Assembly (NCBI GenBank): GCA_015057375.1
Contig: SVEM01000002.1
Coordinates: 62,001-126,000, forward strand
Direction of reading: 5' to 3'
Source of the DNA: Lachnospiraceae bacterium
GTDB taxonomy: Bacteria > Bacillota > Clostridia > Lachnospirales > Lachnospiraceae
Length of the DNA: 64,000 nt
The notes beneath the pieces are model-generated. The model ran no database searches, was not told where the DNA came from, and worked only from the letters and a program-made list of their open reading frames with translations. Both the position numbers and the translations under genes were made by a program. Below, piece by piece: positions 39,063 through 50,151 of this stretch. Each line of letters begins with the position of its first letter. Position 1 is the stretch's first letter.

Positions 39063-40025
39063 CTACAAAATCAACGGGCTTATCTGTATATTAAACTCCT
39101 CTGCCCATAATTTGTACTGTGTTTCGAATACAGTTCTTTGTGACTGTGAAATTATTTCTTCTTTCTTCTGTGCGGTAAGGCTCTCCTCGTTTTCATTTAC
39201 ACAGTAAATAACGTAACATCCGGTCCCGGTTGTTAAAACGCCGCTCATTTCTCCTGTATGAAGTGAAAGAGCCGTCTCCGCAAATGCTACATTTTCATAG
39301 TCGCGGCCAATAATCATTTCGCAGCTTTCCGCATCAGTATTTGCTCTTGCAACAGAAAGAAAATCTCCGCTTTTTACCGCTTTCTGTCTAAGCTTCTCAG
39401 CCTTATCAATATCTCCTGATGCAATGTAGAGATACTGGATGCTTGTCTGTCTTACATCTTCATCGCTTATATTGGTATCTACTGCACCGATACAAGCATT
39501 GTATACTCTCTCGGCAATTTCATTTTCCATATATACATTTGCTAACGAATCGATGGTAAGCTTATATTCCTGCTTATCCTCCTCTGATGCGCTCTGATAT
39601 ATGGTCTCGACATATTTTCTGATGTCTTCTTTTTCATCTGTTCCCAGCGAAATGCCGTAATTTTCAGCCTTGCAGGAAATAATTTTAAGCTCTGAAATAA
39701 GACTTATCGCCTGTTCTTTTGCCACGTCCTTAAAGCTTCTGTTTTCCGAAAGGGTATAGTTCCATATGTCACCGCCGATGGAATTCTGATACTTTGTCTT
39801 AAGAATGTACATGTAAACAAGATATTCCGCATAAGTTGCAGTCTGCTCTCCAACGGCCACAACAACTGAGTCCGCAGAAAGCTCCTTCTCCTCTACGGCA
39901 GCAGCGTCCTTTGCATCTTCATTTTCGGAAGTTATCACTATATTGTTATTATCCTTCTTGCAGCCGGCAAGTGTAGCGGTGATAAATACACATATCATTG
40001 CCATGCACATTATTTTCTTAAACAT
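39063..40025 (-). CDS. Peptidylprolyl isomerase / SurA-PrsA-like lipoprotein
   Basis: Lipobox TLAGCKKD; SurA_N-like helical domain and parvulin-like C-terminal region; immediately downstream of mfd. Confidence 0.78.
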   Translation of the reverse strand: MFKKIMCMAMICVFITATLAGCKKDNNNIVITSENEDAKDAAAVEEKELSADSVVVAVGEQTATYAEYLVYMYILKTKYQNSIGGDIWNYTLSENRSFKDVAKEQAISLISELKIISCKAENYGISLGTDEKEDIRKYVETIYQSASEEDKQEYKLTIDSLANVYMENEIAERVYNACIGAVDTNISDEDVRQTSIQYLYIASGDIDKAEKLRQKAVKSGDFLSVARANTDAESCEMIIGRDYENVAFAETALSLHTGEMSGVLTTGTGCYVIYCVNENEESLTAQKKEEIISQSQRTVFETQYKLWAEEFNIQISPLIL

Positions 40026-43000
40026 CTATTGCTCCTCCTCAATAATCAGCTGCTTCATAGCCTCAAGCAACTCCCTTATTCGCTCAAACAAATTCTCAGA
40101 ATCAGCAAGCCTGTATACAAACTTCGGTTTTCCTTCCTTAACAAATGTCATTCTCTTGCCGAATTCTGCAAGGAATGCAGGAATTTTTGTAATGTCAAAC
40201 GGCGCATTTTCATACAGCATAAATGTAATGATATCTTTCGGTTTCTTGTCTCTGAGACTTGACTTGTCTTTTCTGTGCGAAACCTGTGTTACATAAACCT
40301 CATGCGCCATATGCTTAATTAGCGCAATCTCCATAAGGTTATGCACCGCGTCAGGAAAATGTCCGAATCTGTCCACAAGCTCATCCTTGCAGTCCGACAT
40401 CTCGTCCATCGTTTCTATGTCAGATATTCGTTTATACATCTCAAGCTTATGAAATTCACTTTTAATGTATGAAGTCGGAATGTACGCATCCACTTCCATC
40501 TCAACTGTTGTATCATAAGTCAGAATATTTTCTTTCTTCTCACCTTTAAGTGCAAGCACCGCCTCATTTAACATCTTACAGTACAAATCATATCCCACTG
40601 CTTCGATGTGTCCGTGCTGTTCAGCGCCTAAGATATTTCCGGCACCTCTTATCTCAAGATCCCGCATTGCAATCTTAAATCCGCTGCCAAGGTCGGTAAA
40701 TTCTTTTATTGCAGACAATCTTTTCTCTGCATCCTCTTTGAGCATCTTGTCCCTTTTATACATAAGAAATGCATATGCCGTACGATTAGACCTTCCGACA
40801 CGGCCTCTCAACTGGTAAAGCTGTGACAGTCCCATGCGGTCTGCTTCATCAATAATTATTGTATTCACATTTGAAATATCAAGTCCCGTCTCGATAATCG
40901 TTGTCGAAACAAGCACATCTATATCTCCGTGTATAAAATCAAACATGATGCCCTCAAGCACACGCTCGCTCATCTGTCCATGTGCAAATGTAACGTTTGC
41001 TTCAGGCACAAGCTTTGCAACCATATTTGTTATTACATCAATGTTATTTACACGGTTATAAACGTAATATACCTGTCCGCCTCTCGCAAGCTCTCTTGTA
41101 ATCGCCTCTCTTATTATCTCATCATTGTGCTCCATAACAAATGTCTGCACAGGCAGTCTGTCCATCGGCGGCTCTTCAAGTATGCTCATATCGCGGATGC
41201 CAACAAGGCTCATATGCAAGGTTCTCGGTATCGGCGTTGCAGACAATGTCAGCACGTCAATATCTTCCTTCATCTTCTTAATCTTTTCCTTATGAGACAC
41301 ACCAAAACGCTGTTCCTCGTCTATAATCAAAAGCCCCAGATCCCTAAACTCCACATCCTTTGAAAGCAGACGATGCGTTCCGATAACAATATCCATATTG
41401 CCCTTTTTAAGTGCCTGAAGAGTCTTCTTAACCTGAGCAGGCGTACGGAATCTCGAAAGCATCTCAATATTAATCGGAAAATCCTTCATTCTCTGTACAA
41501 ATGTATTGTAATGCTGCTGGGCAAGTATAGTTGTCGGCACAAGATACGCAACCTGTTTCCCGTCAGACACAGCTTTAAAAGCTGCTCTTATTGCAACCTC
41601 TGTTTTACCGTAACCGACATCTCCGCAAATAAGTCTGTCCATAATGCGGTTGCTTTCCATATCACGTTTTGTATCTTCTATTGCACTTAACTGGTCTTCT
41701 GTCTCTTCATATGGAAACAGCTCCTCAAACTCTGTCTGCCATACAGTATCTTCCCCATAACGGTAGCCTTTTTTCTCCTGTCTCTTTGCATACAAAGTAA
41801 CGAGTTCCTGCGCGATATCCTTTATCTCTGAACGCACTCTCGCCTTTGTATTATTCCATTCCGGCGAACCAAGCTTGTTAAGCTTCGGCTTTCTCTTGCC
41901 ATCCTCCGCTGAACCCGAATACTTCTGGAGTGCCGAAAGCCCTGTTGCCGGAATATACAGAACACCGTCCTTAGCATATTCTATAGTCAGGTAATCCTTG
42001 ATAATTCTGTCAACCTCAATCTTCTTTATACCACGGTAAATACCAAGTCCATGACTTTCATGTACAACATAATCACCAACCGCAAGCTCCGAAAAACTCT
42101 GGATGGCCTTGCCGTTATATCTTTTCTTTTTCTTTCTGACCTTTTTATCGCCAAAAATATCCGCTTCCGTAATAACGGCAAAACGAATCTGCGGATAGTA
42201 AAATCCTTTATGAACGGCACCGTATGCCGTCATTATCTCTCCCGGATTAAGCTCCCTGTTGCTGTCTTCGCTGTAAAATGCCTCTATACCATACCCTGCA
42301 AGATCCGATACAAGCCTTTTTGCCCTCGTACTTCCCGGTGCCAGAATAAGAATCCTATACCCATTCTTCTTCCATCTTTCAAGGTCCTTAACCATAATTT
42401 CAAATCGACCGTTATAAGACGCAACCGCCTGAACACTGAACGAATATACCTCTTCATACGCCATATGCTTCGGCCTTGTATCCATCGTTGACAGCATAAC
42501 AACATTACGGTTAGCAAGCTTTCCGTATATCTCTGCCGCCTTATAAATAACCTTCATCTGCCCCGGAATAATATATCCCTGTGAAAGCCTGCTCTTCATG
42601 CTTTCTTCAAACTCAAACTCTATTGCCTCACCATGCTCATAACTCATGTTTGGCTCATCTATAAAATAAACCGTCTCATCTGCCGGAAAATAATCATAAA
42701 ACGACTCTGTCTGATCATAAAAATAGTGCAAATAGCTTTCAAGCCCCGCCATACCCTTATAGTATTCAAGATTCTCCTTTAACTGATCAAATGTCTGCCA
42801 CAGCTTTGCCGCCGCCTGCATATTATGAGCCTTGCGAAACTTCTCATCATTTGCCTTAATCTCTTCTTCAATACGTGCAAGTCCGCGGGCTATTCTGTCT
42901 TCATCTGCCATGACCTCTGTTGCGGAATATAATGAAAAATCATGCACCTCTTCAATTGAGCGCTGACTCTCTACATCAAAGGAATGAATCGAACTTATCG

Positions 43001-43589
43001 TATCGCCCCACAGTTCAATTCTGTACGGGACCTCCTCAGTAAGCGGAAATATATCCACAATACCGCCACGGATTGCAAACTCTCCCGGCATATTTACCTG
43101 TGCGGCATATTCGTATCCAAGAGTATACAACTCATTTCTCAGATTATCAGTATCTATATCTTCATCTATAACAAACTCCATTATACTGTGCTGATAGGAA
43201 TTAAGCGGAACACAGTGTTCCATTCCGCAGTCGAGAGTTGTTATAATAACAGCCTCTTTCTGCTCTAAAATGTTTCTGATAACATTCATTCGCTCCTGTA
43301 CAATCGCACGGCCGTGAACATCAGCACTGTAAAAAATAATATCTTTTGAAGGATAGTAAAAAACAGGCACCTTATACAACTTCATATCGTCGTAAAGCTC
43401 CCTCGCCTTAATTTCACTATATGTTATTATCACCTTATATCTATATCCTTCTCCCAAACCATTTATAACATGGCACTTTTGCGTATCAACGCATCCGGAT
43501 ATATATAGAGGCGTCTTTTTTCTTTTAAGACTGACCCTTGCCTCTTCGAATTCAGCAAGTTCATGTAAGGGTTGTGTTAATGCCTTCAA
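40026..43589 (-). CDS. mfd: Transcription-repair coupling factor
   Basis: 1187 aa; [15 protein letters not shown] (RID), [67 protein letters not shown]-terminal domain. Confidence 0.97.
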   Translation of the reverse strand: MKALTQPLHELAEFEEARVSLKRKKTPLYISGCVDTQKCHVINGLGEGYRYKVIITYSEIKARELYDDMKLYKVPVFYYPSKDIIFYSADVHGRAIVQERMNVIRNILEQKEAVIITTLDCGMEHCVPLNSYQHSIMEFVIDEDIDTDNLRNELYTLGYEYAAQVNMPGEFAIRGGIVDIFPLTEEVPYRIELWGDTISSIHSFDVESQRSIEEVHDFSLYSATEVMADEDRIARGLARIEEEIKANDEKFRKAHNMQAAAKLWQTFDQLKENLEYYKGMAGLESYLHYFYDQTESFYDYFPADETVYFIDEPNMSYEHGEAIEFEFEESMKSRLSQGYIIPGQMKVIYKAAEIYGKLANRNVVMLSTMDTRPKHMAYEEVYSFSVQAVASYNGRFEIMVKDLERWKKNGYRILILAPGSTRAKRLVSDLAGYGIEAFYSEDSNRELNPGEIMTAYGAVHKGFYYPQIRFAVITEADIFGDKKVRKKKKRYNGKAIQSFSELAVGDYVVHESHGLGIYRGIKKIEVDRIIKDYLTIEYAKDGVLYIPATGLSALQKYSGSAEDGKRKPKLNKLGSPEWNNTKARVRSEIKDIAQELVTLYAKRQEKKGYRYGEDTVWQTEFEELFPYEETEDQLSAIEDTKRDMESNRIMDRLICGDVGYGKTEVAIRAAFKAVSDGKQVAYLVPTTILAQQHYNTFVQRMKDFPINIEMLSRFRTPAQVKKTLQALKKGNMDIVIGTHRLLSKDVEFRDLGLLIIDEEQRFGVSHKEKIKKMKEDIDVLTLSATPIPRTLHMSLVGIRDMSILEEPPMDRLPVQTFVMEHNDEIIREAITRELARGGQVYYVYNRVNNIDVITNMVAKLVPEANVTFAHGQMSERVLEGIMFDFIHGDIDVLVSTTIIETGLDISNVNTIIIDEADRMGLSQLYQLRGRVGRSNRTAYAFLMYKRDKMLKEDAEKRLSAIKEFTDLGSGFKIAMRDLEIRGAGNILGAEQHGHIEAVGYDLYCKMLNEAVLALKGEKKENILTYDTTVEMEVDAYIPTSYIKSEFHKLEMYKRISDIETMDEMSDCKDELVDRFGHFPDAVHNLMEIALIKHMAHEVYVTQVSHRKDKSSLRDKKPKDIITFMLYENAPFDITKIPAFLAEFGKRMTFVKEGKPKFVYRLADSENLFERIRELLEAMKQLIIEEEQ

Positions 43590-43630
43590 CTCTTCCTTCT
43601 ACATCCTTCCTGTTCTGATAAATCTCTCTG

Positions 43631-44194
43631 TTAATTGTTATGTCTGTTCATGGCCTCTTCTATACCAAAACAAATAAAATCTTTACATGCCTCACACCCG
43701 ATTCCAAGCACGTCTCTCATTTTCTTATTGTCTTCATCATTAAATCTTGCCAGAACATGATCCGCAAGATCCCAACCTTCAGGCTTTGCTCCAACCCCGA
43801 CTTTCATTCTCGGAAATACATTTGTTCCAAGATGGGAAATAATGCTCTTTATTCCATTATGTCCACCGGCACTGCCTTTCTTACGAAGTCTCAATCTGCC
43901 TACATCCATACTTACATCATCATAGATTATAAGAAGCTCTTCCTCCGGATTAATCTTATAATAATTTACGAGTGCTCCTACACTTTCTCCGCTCAGATTC
44001 ATATAAGTTTGCGGCATGGCAAGAAGGACCTTCTGTCCCGCAATAAATCCTTTTGCACACAATGCCTTATGTTCTTTTATATTAAATGACATATTGTAAT
44101 CATCTGCTATTCTTGTCACTACATTAAATCCGATATTATGTCTTGTCCCTGCATACTCTCGTCCGGGATTTCCAAGTCCAACTATAATATACAT
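43631..44194 (-). CDS. pth: Peptidyl-tRNA hydrolase
   Basis: MYIIVGLGNPGREYAGTRHNIGFNV, PQTYMNLSGESV, GSAGGHNGIKSIISHLGT. Confidence 0.96.
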   Translation of the reverse strand: MYIIVGLGNPGREYAGTRHNIGFNVVTRIADDYNMSFNIKEHKALCAKGFIAGQKVLLAMPQTYMNLSGESVGALVNYYKINPEEELLIIYDDVSMDVGRLRLRKKGSAGGHNGIKSIISHLGTNVFPRMKVGVGAKPEGWDLADHVLARFNDEDNKKMRDVLGIGCEACKDFICFGIEEAMNRHNN

Positions 44195-44210
44195 ATTCTC
44201 CTCCAAAATA

Positions 44211-44241
44211 AAAGACTACAATTAAAAACATTGTAGTCTTT
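44211..44241. terminator. Intrinsic terminator-like hairpin
   Basis: AAAGACTACAAT ... ATTGTAGTCTTT, 12-bp perfect stem with flanking A/T. Confidence 0.65.
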
Positions 44242-44264
44242 TACATTTGCAAAGTCAATTATTC

Positions 44265-46193
44265 TTATTTCTTAATCTTAATTTTCTTAGCCGCACTATA
44301 ATCGCCGTAAATCTTGTTACCGTCGGCACCGATCTTATATGCTCTTGCTTTTACGAAGTACTTTTTACTCTTCTTAAGTTTAGCTTTCTTAAACTTCTTA
44401 ATTTTAACTTTTACTTTCTTTGTATTAATAACCTGTTTCCCCTTGAAGTTCTTCTTCTTTGCGATAACAACTTCATATCCGTCAACATCGCTCATCTTCT
44501 TAATAGCAACCTTAATCTTCTTACCTTTAAGATTCTTAGCTGACTTAATAATTGCCTTGTCAAGCTTATTATCTGTAGGTGCAGGTGTTACTGTAGGCTG
44601 ATTTGTATCAGGCTGAGCTGATGGCTGTACTGTTGGAGTTGGTGCAGGTGTAGCAACAACTTCCTCAGTAAACTTCCAGTAATCGAACTTGAACATTCCT
44701 GTATCAGTTTCGCTGATTACAGAAGCAGGATCCATTTCACTTGCAGGTTTAGCATAATCACCCTTAAATACTAAGAATAAATCATGAACGCCTGTAACTT
44801 TTTTATCAAGATCAACTGTAAATTCCTTATACTCATCTGTAGTATTATCAACATCTACTGTTGCAACTTTATCGCCTTCAGTTAAGAGATTGAAAATGTT
44901 CATTGGATTTTTGTCGTTATCAACACAGTTTTCATCCATTATGTATACTTCAATAGAAGCATTAGCATCTGCCTTAACATCTTTAACTGCAGCTGTAAAC
45001 TTAATCGCTCCAGCCTCACCGAAGTCAACGCTCTCAAGCTTAATATAATCATTGTCATGCATGTTATATACTGTTACGCCCTGAGGGCCTTCTTCCTTAG
45101 GCTCTTCTACAGTCTTAACACCATATTCCCAACAAATTGTCTCTGCTTCAATCTGCTGATAAGGATTAAGTGTATCAACCGCATTGGCTCCGTTAAGAGA
45201 CATTCTCATAACAGGAATCTTACCATCTGCATCATACTCAAACTCTTCAATACAAGCTGAACGGTGATATCCGCCACCACCTGCAAGAGCTCCGTTATGA
45301 TAGAACATAAATGATTTTCCTTTATAATCTACAACACCACCATGGATAGTAAAGCTTCCGTGTCCGCCGTTATCCTCAACTGCTGAAATGCTTTCCATCT
45401 CCATAACTGAACCGTGATGTGTCCATGGTCCTGTAGGTGAAGTACTTGTTGCATAACGCATAGCCTCACCTGCATTACCGTGTCCTGCATATACCATGTA
45501 GTAAAGCTTCTCACCATTATCATTAGTTCTTGCTGTGAACCAAGGTCCTTCAACGTATCCCTCAAGACCAACTGAGCCCGGATCCTGTTCAACGATATTT
45601 CCTGAATAAGAAATCATGTCATCATTAAGTTTTACATACTTAATAGGGCTCTGGCACCAGTAAAGATATGCCTGGCCGTCATCATCGATATAAACTGTTG
45701 GGTCGATATCTCTTCCGCCACCGATTACAAGAGGTTTTCCAAGTGCATCTCTGTAAGGGCCTGTAGGACTGTCTGATACAGCAACACCAATTGCAAAGTA
45801 TCCGCCTACGCTACTTGTACTTGGAAAATACATATAATACTTTCCGTCCTTCTCAACTGCCTGAGGTGCCCATGCTCTTCTGTCGTTCATGTTAGCCCAT
45901 GATACATCCTCTAACTTAAGAATAACACCATGGTCTCTCCAGTTAACCATATCTGTTGTTGAATATGCACGCCACTCTCTCATAGTGAAGAAACCACCCT
46001 CAGTGATATCCTCATCATGGTCTGTGATTGCATAAAGTACATTGTCTGAACCTACAAATGGCGCCGGATCAGATGTATAGAAAGTCTGAACAAATGGATT
46101 GTCAGCTTCTGCTACTGCCGGTGCAAATGAAAGTGTAAGTGCAAATGCACTAACGGCACAGACAATCTTGGTAAATAATGATTTTCTCTTCAT
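44265..46193 (-). CDS. Secreted GH43-family glycoside hydrolase with CBM-like module and Lys-rich C-terminal domain
   Basis: Signal peptide; TSDPAPFVGSDNVLYAITDHDE (GH43 DPAP), RDIDPTVYIDDDGQAYLYWC, YVEGPWF; CBM6-like module; C-terminal Fn3-like KKIKVAIKKMSDVDGYEVVIAKKKNFKGKQ. Confidence 0.92.
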   Translation of the reverse strand: MKRKSLFTKIVCAVSAFALTLSFAPAVAEADNPFVQTFYTSDPAPFVGSDNVLYAITDHDEDITEGGFFTMREWRAYSTTDMVNWRDHGVILKLEDVSWANMNDRRAWAPQAVEKDGKYYMYFPSTSSVGGYFAIGVAVSDSPTGPYRDALGKPLVIGGGRDIDPTVYIDDDGQAYLYWCQSPIKYVKLNDDMISYSGNIVEQDPGSVGLEGYVEGPWFTARTNDNGEKLYYMVYAGHGNAGEAMRYATSTSPTGPWTHHGSVMEMESISAVEDNGGHGSFTIHGGVVDYKGKSFMFYHNGALAGGGGYHRSACIEEFEYDADGKIPVMRMSLNGANAVDTLNPYQQIEAETICWEYGVKTVEEPKEEGPQGVTVYNMHDNDYIKLESVDFGEAGAIKFTAAVKDVKADANASIEVYIMDENCVDNDKNPMNIFNLLTEGDKVATVDVDNTTDEYKEFTVDLDKKVTGVHDLFLVFKGDYAKPASEMDPASVISETDTGMFKFDYWKFTEEVVATPAPTPTVQPSAQPDTNQPTVTPAPTDNKLDKAIIKSAKNLKGKKIKVAIKKMSDVDGYEVVIAKKKNFKGKQVINTKKVKVKIKKFKKAKLKKSKKYFVKARAYKIGADGNKIYGDYSAAKKIKIKK

Positions 46194-46324
46194 AATTCCC
46201 TCCTATAAAAATTAAAACATAATTTTACACAAAAACTTCTTTTAACAGTTTACTCTTTTTTTATACTTATTGCAACAAATAATTAATAATTACACCTAAT
46301 TTATCATGTCTTTTTCATAAAAAT

Positions 46325-46359
46325 ACTGCCACTTTACGATATGTCCGCAAAGTGGCAGT
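46325..46359. terminator. Intrinsic terminator-like hairpin between the two GH43 genes
   Basis: ACTGCCACTTT ... AAAGTGGCAGT. Confidence 0.55.
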
Positions 46360-46380
46360 AAATTATATCACATTATACGA

Positions 46381-48345
46381 TTATTTCTTTATCTTAATCT
46401 TCTTAGCCGCACTGTAATCGCCGTAAATCTTCTTACCATCGGCACCGATCTTATATGCTCTTACTTTTACGAAGTACTTCTTACCCTTCTTAAGTTTAGC
46501 TTTCTTGAACTTCTTAATCTTAACTTTTGCTTTCTTTGTATCAATAACTTGTTTTCCCTTGAAGTTCTTCTTCTTTGCTATAACTACTTCATATCCGTCT
46601 GCATCTCCGACCTTTTTGATAGCCACCTTTATCTTCTTACCCTTAAGATTCTTAGCTGACTTAATAATTGCCTTGTCAAGCTTATTATCTGTAGGTGCAG
46701 GTGTTACCACAGGCGGATTTTGTGTCTGACCACCAGGCTGAACGGTCGGCTGTGGTACAGGAGTAGCTTTAACTTCCTCTGCAAACTTCCAGTAATCAAA
46801 CTTAAACATTCCTGTATCTTTTTCACTAATTACTGCCGAAGGATCCTCTTCGCTTGCAGGTTTCTTATAATCACCCTTGAATACGAAGAACACATCATGT
46901 ACGCCTGTAATCTTTGTATCAAGTTTAACTGTAAATTCCTTATACTCATCTGTAGTATTATCAACATTAACTGTAGCTACCTTATCACCATTTGTTAAAA
47001 GGTCAAAGATATTCATATAGTTCATGTTCTCAACACTGTCATTATCTCTGATAAATACTTCTATAGAAGCATTTGCATCTGCTTTAACGTCTTTAACTGC
47101 AGCTGTAAATGTATCAGCGCCTTCCTCACCGAAATCAACACTCTCAACCTTGATGTAATCATTGTCATGCATATTGTAAACGGTTACACCCTGAGGACCG
47201 TCTTCCTTAGGCTCTTCCACAGTCTTAACACCATACTCCCAACAAATTGTCTCTGCTTCTACCTGCTGATATGGGTTAAGTGTATCAATAGCTTTTACTC
47301 CGTTAAGAGACATTCTCATCTGAGGAATTGTTCCGTCAGGATTATACTCAAACTCTTCTACAGATGCTGAACGATGATATCCCTCACCGCCTGCAAGCGC
47401 TCCATTGTGATAGAAAAGATATGAATGATCTTTATAATCAATAGCTCCTCCATGAATAGTGAAACTTGAATGTCCTTTTCCGTCATCAACTGCGGCGAAG
47501 TTCTCCATTTCAAGTATAGAACCCTTATGTGTCCATGGTCCTGTAGGAGAATCACTTGTCGCATACTGCATATTCTCACCGTTAGAGCCATGTCCTGCAT
47601 ACATCATATAATAAAGTTTCTTGCCTTCATCGTTAGTTCTTGCATAAAACCAAGGACCCTCAACATATCCCTGAAGGCCGATACTTCCGGCCTGCTGTAC
47701 AACAGGCTGTCCGGAATAAGAAATCATATCATCGTTAAGCTTTACATACTTAATAGGGTTCTGGCACCAGTAAAGATATGCCTGACCATCATCATCAACA
47801 TAAACCGTCGGATCGATATCTCCACTGCCTCCGCCTACAAACGGCTTATTTATAGCATCTCTGTATGGACCTGTAGGATTGTCTGCAACAGCAACACCAA
47901 CACCGAAATATCCTCCGTCATTATGAGTTGCATTGTACTCTGCACTAATAACACATGGGAAATACATATAATATTTTCCATCTCTCTCAACAACCTGCGG
48001 TGCCCATGCTCTTCTGTCATCCATGTTAGCCCATGAAACATCCTCAAGTTTCATAATAACACCATGGTCTCTCCAGTTAACCATATCTGTTGTTGAATAT
48101 GCACGCCACTCTCTCATGGTAAAGAACTTATAATCTGCATTATATCCGTTCTCGATTATATCCTCATCGTGGTCAGTAATAACATATAATACGTTATCTG
48201 ATGCTACAAACGGTGCCGGATCAGACGTATAAAATGTCTGAACAATCGGATTATCCGCCTCTGCCACTGCCGGTGTAAGCGAACACATAAGTGCACATGC
48301 ACTGACAGCGCTTACAATTTTAGCAAACAACTTTCTCCCCTTCAT
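46381..48345 (-). CDS. Secreted GH43-family glycoside hydrolase, paralogue of 44265-46193
   Basis: Same domain order and near-identical C-terminal domain; TSDPAPFVASDNVLYVITDHDE, GDIDPTVYVDDDGQAYLYWC, YVEGPWF. Confidence 0.92.
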   Translation of the reverse strand: MKGRKLFAKIVSAVSACALMCSLTPAVAEADNPIVQTFYTSDPAPFVASDNVLYVITDHDEDIIENGYNADYKFFTMREWRAYSTTDMVNWRDHGVIMKLEDVSWANMDDRRAWAPQVVERDGKYYMYFPCVISAEYNATHNDGGYFGVGVAVADNPTGPYRDAINKPFVGGGSGDIDPTVYVDDDGQAYLYWCQNPIKYVKLNDDMISYSGQPVVQQAGSIGLQGYVEGPWFYARTNDEGKKLYYMMYAGHGSNGENMQYATSDSPTGPWTHKGSILEMENFAAVDDGKGHSSFTIHGGAIDYKDHSYLFYHNGALAGGEGYHRSASVEEFEYNPDGTIPQMRMSLNGVKAIDTLNPYQQVEAETICWEYGVKTVEEPKEDGPQGVTVYNMHDNDYIKVESVDFGEEGADTFTAAVKDVKADANASIEVFIRDNDSVENMNYMNIFDLLTNGDKVATVNVDNTTDEYKEFTVKLDTKITGVHDVFFVFKGDYKKPASEEDPSAVISEKDTGMFKFDYWKFAEEVKATPVPQPTVQPGGQTQNPPVVTPAPTDNKLDKAIIKSAKNLKGKKIKVAIKKVGDADGYEVVIAKKKNFKGKQVIDTKKAKVKIKKFKKAKLKKGKKYFVKVRAYKIGADGKKIYGDYSAAKKIKIKK

Positions 48346-48459
48346 AATACCTCTCCTTTATAAAAATAATATAATACATTATTTTATCGTTTTATCAGGC
48401 GTTTTGCAACAAAAGAAATATATATTTACCTTACAATTGTCCATGCTGTATATTTAAAA

Positions 48460-49887
48460 TCACTGTTTTTCACTTTTGGGCAAACTGACCCTGAAAAATC
48501 TTCTTAACAGACCTCGTCCGTTAAAAGGTATAAGCGGATACAGATAACTCTTACCATCAAATGTTTTATTGAAAATAATTCCTACTGCTGCAAGCACTAT
48601 TCCTCCGATATATCCGAAGAGTCCGAACCACTGTGTTGCAACAAGTGTAATAATTCGCATAAACTTAAGTGCATATCCAAGTTCAAAATTCACCTGCGTA
48701 TAATTTGCCACCGCAACAAATGCCATATAAAGCATTATTTCCGAATTAAACCAACCTGAACTTACCGTAAAATCTCCAAGCACAATACCTGCAACCACAC
48801 TTAGCGGCGTACTGAGCATATTAGGCGTATTAAGCGATGCAAGCCTCATGCCGTCAATCGCAAATTCCAAAAGAAGCAGCTGGATTATAATCGGTATATT
48901 TATGGGATCCTTTATCATAATAAATTCAAGTCCGGCGGGAATAAACGACGGATTGTTCATTAACAGTAAAAATGTAGGCGACAAAAGAAGAGCCGCAAGA
49001 TTTATTATAAATCTCGATAACCTGAGATATGTCCCTGTAATCGGCGGAAAATAATAATCATCCGCATCTTCCACAATATCAAATATAGATGTCGGAACAA
49101 TAATGGCATTAGGAGAATTATCGACAAGTATTACTACATTTCCTTCAAGAATACATGCTGCCGCAGTATCCGGTCTTTCAGAAAACTTGAATTTCGGATA
49201 CGGATTGTACCATCTGTGCGGATAAAAACATTCTATAAAACTTTCCTGATTCATCGTAAGGGAATCCACATCTATGGCAGCAATCCTGTCATTTACCTGC
49301 TTGAGAACTTTTTTGTCAACCCTGCCGTCTATATACGAAACAACAACGTCAGTTTTCGAGCTTTTTCCGACCGAATGTATTTCCATCACAAGCTCCGGAT
49401 TTCTTATACGTCTTCTGATAAGCGCGGTATTAAACACCACAGTTTCTACAAATCCATCACGAGAACCACGCATTACCTTATCTTTTTCAGGTTCGTCCAC
49501 ACTTCTTGCCGGATAGGTCCTGAAATCTGAAGCAATAAGCATGTTGTAACCATCGATAAACAGAATTGGTACTCCCGACAAAAATGACTGGAGAAAATCC
49601 TTATCGTTACCAATAAGATTCGTTTCTCCATATGGCATGTGCCTGTTCATAAATTCCTCCGGCGACGACGGCATATCGTCCGGAGTAAGCTTGAACAGAT
49701 ACTCCATAACTTTTTCCATAACTTCATCTTTACAGAATCCGTCTATGAAATAATAACAAGCCTGTCTTCCGGCAATTACGAGCGGCTTTTCCATAACATC
49801 GAAACTTTTTTTAACATGAATAAGCTCATCCAAATGAGGCTTGGTTGTTTTATATTCCTTAGAATAGGATGAATTATTATATGCCAT
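48460..49887 (-). CDS. SpoVAF/GerA-family spore germination protein
   Basis: GETNLIGNDKDFLQSFLSGVPILFIDGYNMLIASDFRTYPARSVDEPEKDKVMRGSRDGFVETVVFNTALIRRRIRNPELVMEIHSVGKSSKTDVVVSYIDG; membrane domain typical of GerA family. Confidence 0.93.
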   Translation of the reverse strand: MAYNNSSYSKEYKTTKPHLDELIHVKKSFDVMEKPLVIAGRQACYYFIDGFCKDEVMEKVMEYLFKLTPDDMPSSPEEFMNRHMPYGETNLIGNDKDFLQSFLSGVPILFIDGYNMLIASDFRTYPARSVDEPEKDKVMRGSRDGFVETVVFNTALIRRRIRNPELVMEIHSVGKSSKTDVVVSYIDGRVDKKVLKQVNDRIAAIDVDSLTMNQESFIECFYPHRWYNPYPKFKFSERPDTAAACILEGNVVILVDNSPNAIIVPTSIFDIVEDADDYYFPPITGTYLRLSRFIINLAALLLSPTFLLLMNNPSFIPAGLEFIMIKDPINIPIIIQLLLLEFAIDGMRLASLNTPNMLSTPLSVVAGIVLGDFTVSSGWFNSEIMLYMAFVAVANYTQVNFELGYALKFMRIITLVATQWFGLFGYIGGIVLAAVGIIFNKTFDGKSYLYPLIPFNGRGLLRRFFRVSLPKSEKQ

Positions 49888-49960
49888 TTTTTCACAACTC
49901 CATTCCATAATAATTCTTAGTATGCTACAATATTTCTATATTATTCACGGAGGTTTCGTT

Positions 49961-50137
49961 ATGACTTTACCAAAAGACCCTTTTATACTTTTAAGTTTTA
50001 TTAACACCGAACTCAGAGATAATTATGACAGTTTAGATGAGCTTTGCGCTGCAGCTTCTGTAGACCGTGCAGAAATAGAAAAGAGCCTCACCTCTATAAA
50101 TTATAGATACGATGAAGCTCTTAATCAGTTCAAATAA
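49961..50137 (+). CDS. DUF4250 domain protein
   Basis: GGAGG before ATG 49961; MTLPKDPFILLSFINTELRDNYDSLDELCAAASVDRAEIEKSLTSINYRYDEALNQFK. Confidence 0.85.
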   Translation: MTLPKDPFILLSFINTELRDNYDSLDELCAAASVDRAEIEKSLTSINYRYDEALNQFK

Positions 50138-50151
50138 TATGTTGGAAGATT

